Assembly: GCF_001625305.1 (NCBI RefSeq)
Contig: NW_017804220.1
Coordinates: forward strand, 132,471 to 196,470
Direction of reading: 5' to 3'
Length of the DNA stretch: 64,000 nucleotides
Origin: Branchiostoma belcheri
Lineage: Eukaryota; Chordata; Leptocardii; Amphioxiformes; Branchiostomatidae
The position numbers were made by a program, and so were the translations under genes. The notes under the pieces were generated by a model. The model saw only the letters and a list, made by a program, of their open reading frames with translations, was not told where the DNA came from and made no database searches. Below, one piece after another: positions 56,401 to 64,000 of this stretch. Position 1 is the first letter of the stretch, and each line of letters starts with the position of its first letter.

Positions 56401-58243
56401 TAGATCAACAAAGAAGTTAGGAAGTTATAAAAGTGATTCATAGATGGAAAGAAATTAACCTTGATGTGTGGTATATAACATTCTGAGAGAAACTGTTTGG
56501 CTAAAATTCGACTGATCCTTTTGTTATGCAAACCTTTGAAAGAGAATGCTGGATTAACTTGTTTACTTTACAACACTTGCTTGTTAACTTTACAGTAACC
56601 AACTAATTACTTGGGGTAAAATGTTGTTTCAGATAAATTTTGAAAAGGAAAAGGACTTTTACTTTCTAAATTAAGATTTTCTACTACTGTATTTATATTT
56701 GCATGTAAGAAAAGAAGAAATCCTATATAGCAGGACAAATTTGAGGAGCACACCAACCATCACTAAACAGGGATATCTGGCAGTATAAACTTCCTGGCAC
56801 TTATAACCTGATAAGTCCATAAGGTCTGACATGGGATTGAGCTGTTTGGTCACTTAAATTATTTTATATGAAAGGTGTGGGACAGTTGAAATTTGATGCG
56901 TTAACTTAAAACAAATTTTATCTCTGTAACATTACAGTATGTACATCTTATAGACCTTATATGGACTCTATATGAGAGTGGTATGCATATTGAAGCTATG
57001 TTTATGATTGTATGATATTTATAATGTCCTTTATCCAGCAAAAAATCATTCTCAAACCTTCAATTAAACATCTAAGCAGGGATCTCCCCAGAAATTTAGG
57101 ACAGAACGGAGGAGGGTGCGAAATATCGGTAAATTTGACCAAAGAACCCTGGAAAAGGGTGTAAAAACACTAGTTTTGAAAATTAACAGGGTGGAGCTGA
57201 GATAAGGACTGGGTGGAGGAGCTCCACTGCTCCATTGTTTAGGGAGGTCCCTGCTAAGACTGTTCAGAGAGATAAAATCCAAACCATAAAATGCTGAATA
57301 CACCCAATACCCACCAAGTTCCAGTCTGGCTCCAACCCGGGTTTGTTTGACCCAACCCCCCTGTCCGTTCCAGGTTTGTTTGACCCAACCCCCCTGTCCG
57401 TTCCAGGTTTGTTTGACTCAACCCCCCTGTCCGTTCCAGGTTTGTTTGACCCAACCCCCCTGTCCGTTCCAGATCCATTTTACCCAACCCCCCTGTCCGT
57501 TCTAGATTTGTTTGACCCAACCCCCCTGTCCAGTCCAGATTTGTTTGACCCAACCCCCTGTCCGTTCCAGGTATTTGACCCAACCCCCCTGTCCAGTCCA
57601 GGTATTTTACCCCACCCCCCCCTGTCCAGTCCAACCTCTTCCGCCCCCCATTCTCCTTTATTTTTGGAATAGCCCATTATGATGACCATTTTTCTAAATT
57701 TTCCTTATATTTTTATATGTGATTGTCTGGCAAAATAATTCTATACCAGTACAATTGCATAGCGTCTGATCATGGAGTTAAAATCAAGATGGTTTGATAG
57801 GCCATATGCCCGCAACCCCCTCTCCTTTGGGGTTTGCATTGGCAAATTCATACTAATCACTCGTAGCCCTGTGATGACAAAAATCACGCCAACACGCATT
57901 TTTCTTGGCGGAGTTACTCGATGAGACTTTTTATAATGTGTATTTTTGTAAACGACTGACTATGAGTAGCTACCTATGAGTAAATTGATTGCTGCTGCCA
58001 ACTCACCAAACTCGGACAACATGGGTCCTTCTGTGCCTGACCGAACCAACCGTTACTCCCGCTCTCTGCCTGCGCCTCCTCGTCCTTCTGCCCACCGAGG
58101 AACGCCGGCAGCTTGGGCGCCCATGCCCCCAGCCCGTTGGATAAGCTTCCGTTCGCATCGGAGTCTGGAGATTTGTTTTTGGACCCATTTTTGTTTCGAC
58201 TCTCTGCCAAGTAGGCTTTCAGTGACGCGTTCAACTCAGCCAT
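50483..58243 (-). CDS. SFT2D3: SFT2-family vesicle transport protein (SFT2D3-like)
   Basis: A 223-residue multi-pass protein of the SFT2/Got1-like family, which acts in retrograde fusion of endosome-derived vesicles with the Golgi. Six exons, minus strand: 58007-58243, 52958-53023, 52066-52151, 51256-51373, 50940-50998 and 50483-50588; 672 nt in total with every junction in phase. The N-terminal 79 residues are hydrophilic (AELNASLKAYLAE, SNGWFGQAQKDP). Then come SRTQRIMGFMVCL (TM1), MYAPVMILKARKFSLLYTMG (TM2), GPYNHMKHLLSSERLPF with TM3, TTIFAIVQIIAL (TM4) and the tail YVASYIPGGQTGLKFF to VKSTIPV. The APV-x-LKARKF-LL motif and the G-TGLK tail fit SFT2D3 better than SFT2D1/2; that choice is by memory of the family. 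Intron 1 is about 5 kb and full of repeats. The start lies 528 bp from the start of the divergent gene at 58771. Confidence 0.92.
51425..51767. mobile_element. GTGCACC-rich element, copy 1
   Basis: Starts AGGGCTCGAAATACTGGGTG and ends GAACTTCGAGCCC, imperfect inverted repeats, with GTGCACCCAA words in both end regions. It lies in intron 4 of SFT2D3's reading direction, between exons 3 and 4. The class may be hAT-like but target duplications are unclear. Confidence 0.7.
52593..52942. mobile_element. MITE with CAGTGTTCTAGCCA termini
   Basis: GCAGTGTTCTAGCCAAG at the left pairs with TGGCTAGAACATTGC at the right. Inside, the words CATAGGGG and CCCCTATGCT recur in both orientations. About 350 bp, non-coding, in SFT2D3 between exons 2 and 3. 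Confidence 0.7.
53480..53822 (+). repeat. 33-bp minisatellite array 1
   Basis: About ten tandem units of gacccaacccccctgtccgt plus tccagatttgttt, each 33-34 bases. A tip sequence gggctgttccaaaaaataac lies just before it at 53429. In-frame reading in either direction gives an 11-residue repeat, which explains the long open frames. Located in SFT2D3 intron 1. Confidence 0.92.
54024..54097. repeat. Near-perfect 74-bp palindrome without loop
   Basis: Centre at 54060/54061. The inner 19-base arms (GCATTTTCCCTGTGAGGAA and its exact inverse) are perfect, and the outer parts continue (AAAAAATGCACTG against CAGTGCAATTTTTTT) with about two changes. It lies in SFT2D3 intron 1 between the two minisatellite arrays. 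Confidence 0.92.
54100..57329. other. SFT2D3 intron 1, central part
   Basis: AT-rich sequence between the minisatellite arrays. It holds a degenerate GTGCACC element (about 55830-56065) and no exon-like open frame with acceptable splice sites. Confidence 0.55.
55830..56065. mobile_element. GTGCACC-rich element, degenerate copy 2
   Basis: Contains TTTGGGTGCACTGTATAAAA, CTGGGTGCACTC and TTTGGTGCACCCTCAGTAC and ends TTTGAGCCCTG. The left end is no longer recognisable. Confidence 0.5.
57335..57632 (+). repeat. 33-bp minisatellite array 2
   Basis: About nine tandem units of the same family and same orientation as the array at 53480, here mostly ending ccaggtttgttt. After it comes ggaatagccca (57667-57677), the inverse of the tip sequence that precedes array 1. 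Confidence 0.92.
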
Positions 58244-58770
58244 TTTGTTTTAGGTGTTCTCAGCGCAGCTGCCTTTTTAATGCGCCCCTTTCGTACTAGT
58301 TACCTCTAAAAGATATCTATTTATACATAACCGTATAAAATAATCAAATTATAAAAGTTTTAAATCACAATTGTAGCATTTTAGATAATAAAATAAGTTC
58401 AACTTACGGTAATAGGTGAATTCTTTTGACAGGCAGTTAAAATTTCGTAACGAACAGCCGCGTAATTTAATCCTCGTTGGACCAATCACAGCGCAGGATT
58501 TTGCGCCCATGGAAACTAACAAGCCACTAAGTGACAGATCGACTTGTTGCAGAGTTCACGGTGTGATTCCTGATCTTTGCCCCAGATTATGCGATTTTCT
58601 GGGCATCAAGTGTGATGTAGCAGGACATAAATCGATGGATTCCATGCAGTATAGTTTGGAGATACTTGTCCTTATGGCTGAAAGGTGGTGACAGGGCAAA
58701 CTAGGTTATCAGAGACAAGAGTTGCAGGAAGGAAGTTGAAGTGGGCCAAGAAGGTAAACAGAGATCAAAG
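58244..58770. promoter_or_regulatory. Shared divergent promoter region
   Basis: The two start codons, SFT2D3 on minus and the EF-hand/WD gene on plus, are 528 bp apart and face away. The word gaccaatcacagcgcag (58479-58495) contains a CCAAT box. No TATA box is evident on either side. A bidirectional promoter is inferred from the arrangement. Confidence 0.5.
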
Positions 58771-63243
<4,473 letters not shown>

Positions 63244-63444
63244 GTAAGCAGAAATACTCATGTTTCTTGTAAAATCTATCCATCACAATGGTCTGCATTG
63301 TGGGTCAAAGAAATGGTGAAAATCTATATAGTGCAGAATCTAATACAATCTGTTACAAGTAGTACATTGTACATGTTGTAAATTAGGTGTTCAACCTGTG
63401 GTCTAGAATAGAACTAGTCGGAGTAGATATGTCATTTAGAGTTT

Positions 63445-63864
63445 GGCCACACCGATTTAATTTTATGGATGACATCCTCTGAAGACCCTCAAACTAGTGC
63501 GCGCGGGCGAATAAAAAAAAATTCCGGCCAAAAATAAAAATGCTACTGAACCACAGGAATACAAAGCTGGTATTGTGAATTCCCGACAGTACATAGTGAC
63601 GTATACGACAAGCCGGCACATGCTGGCTTTTTGTGGCATTTATGAATCGGTACTATACTTATGTACTGAGTTCTTGAGTCGTGGAGCTTCGAATTTGATA
63701 GCTTGGGTGTTTGGCTCCGTTTTGTCGCTGACTAGCATGGACTACCCAGGCCTAGAGCCAGGCCAGAGCCTCGGTGGAGGTGATCTTTTTTTTTTTTTTT
63801 GAGGGCGACAGGCGAAAATCAATGCGCGCACGGATGTCATCCATAAAATTAAGTTGGTTTGGCC
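63445..63864. mobile_element. Harbinger-like MITE, copy 5
   Basis: A 420-bp element beyond the last visible exon. Left end GGCCACACCGATTTAATTTT, right end AAAATTAAGTTGGTTTGGCC, with GGATGACATCC and its inverse inside them. TTT lies on both sides. The interior matches the copy at 11414 in reverse. Confidence 0.8.
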
Positions 63865-64000
63865 TTTGTGGCATTTTGGTTGTTCACCTCTGTCTGCATT
63901 CAACCAATGATAACATAGCAATTAGTGGTTAGACTAATGAGAGAATGGCTGCATGGTTCGGTATGAAAAGACTTAAAGTTTGCACTTCATACTGTTTAAT

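Overview
The window looks like nuclear DNA of an invertebrate chordate, most likely an amphioxus (Branchiostoma). The grounds are spliced chordate-type genes with canonical GT-AG introns, tandem gene pairs, a TIR/NB-ARC/WD40 receptor-like gene, an L1/Tx1-like LINE, tRNA-derived SINEs and many small inverted-repeat transposons. The species is inferred from this mix and was not searched. All exon coordinates were read by eye from splice sites, reading frame and paralogue comparison.

Layout. (1) 1-9800: a direct duplication carrying two intronless genes (1226-2965 and 7810-9072) of one family; the C-terminal half looks like a divergent GIY-YIG nuclease fold. (2) 10547-24445, minus: two tandem tetraspanin genes with the same seven-exon layout. 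The first has a frame conflict at exon 3 and a large trinucleotide array in intron 2. (3) 25724-37059, minus: a TIR, NB-ARC P-loop and about 21-blade WD40 gene. Its second large intron received a sense-oriented 5.6-kb LINE with a 14-bp target duplication. (4) 38208-49755, plus: a head-to-tail duplication of a seven-exon gene encoding a type II membrane protein with coiled coil, furin-like site, short collagen stretch and C-terminal discoidin (F5/8C) domain. (5) 50483-58243, minus: SFT2D3, a vesicle-transport membrane protein; its 5-kb intron 1 holds two arrays of one 33-bp minisatellite. (6) 58771 to the window end, plus: the 5' part of an EF-hand/WD-repeat gene of the WDR49/WDR64 kind, head-to-head with SFT2D3.

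Repeats occupy most remaining space: five copies of a Harbinger-like MITE with TTA/TAA-type target duplications, four TA-flanked MITEs, a GTGCACC-rich element family, SINEs, microsatellites and several near-perfect palindromes. No operon-like organisation is seen. Candidates for innate-immune or cell-surface roles are the TIR-NB-WD40 gene, the tetraspanins and the collagen-discoidin pair; the two GIY-YIG-like genes are the least explained. These roles are inferences from domain content only.
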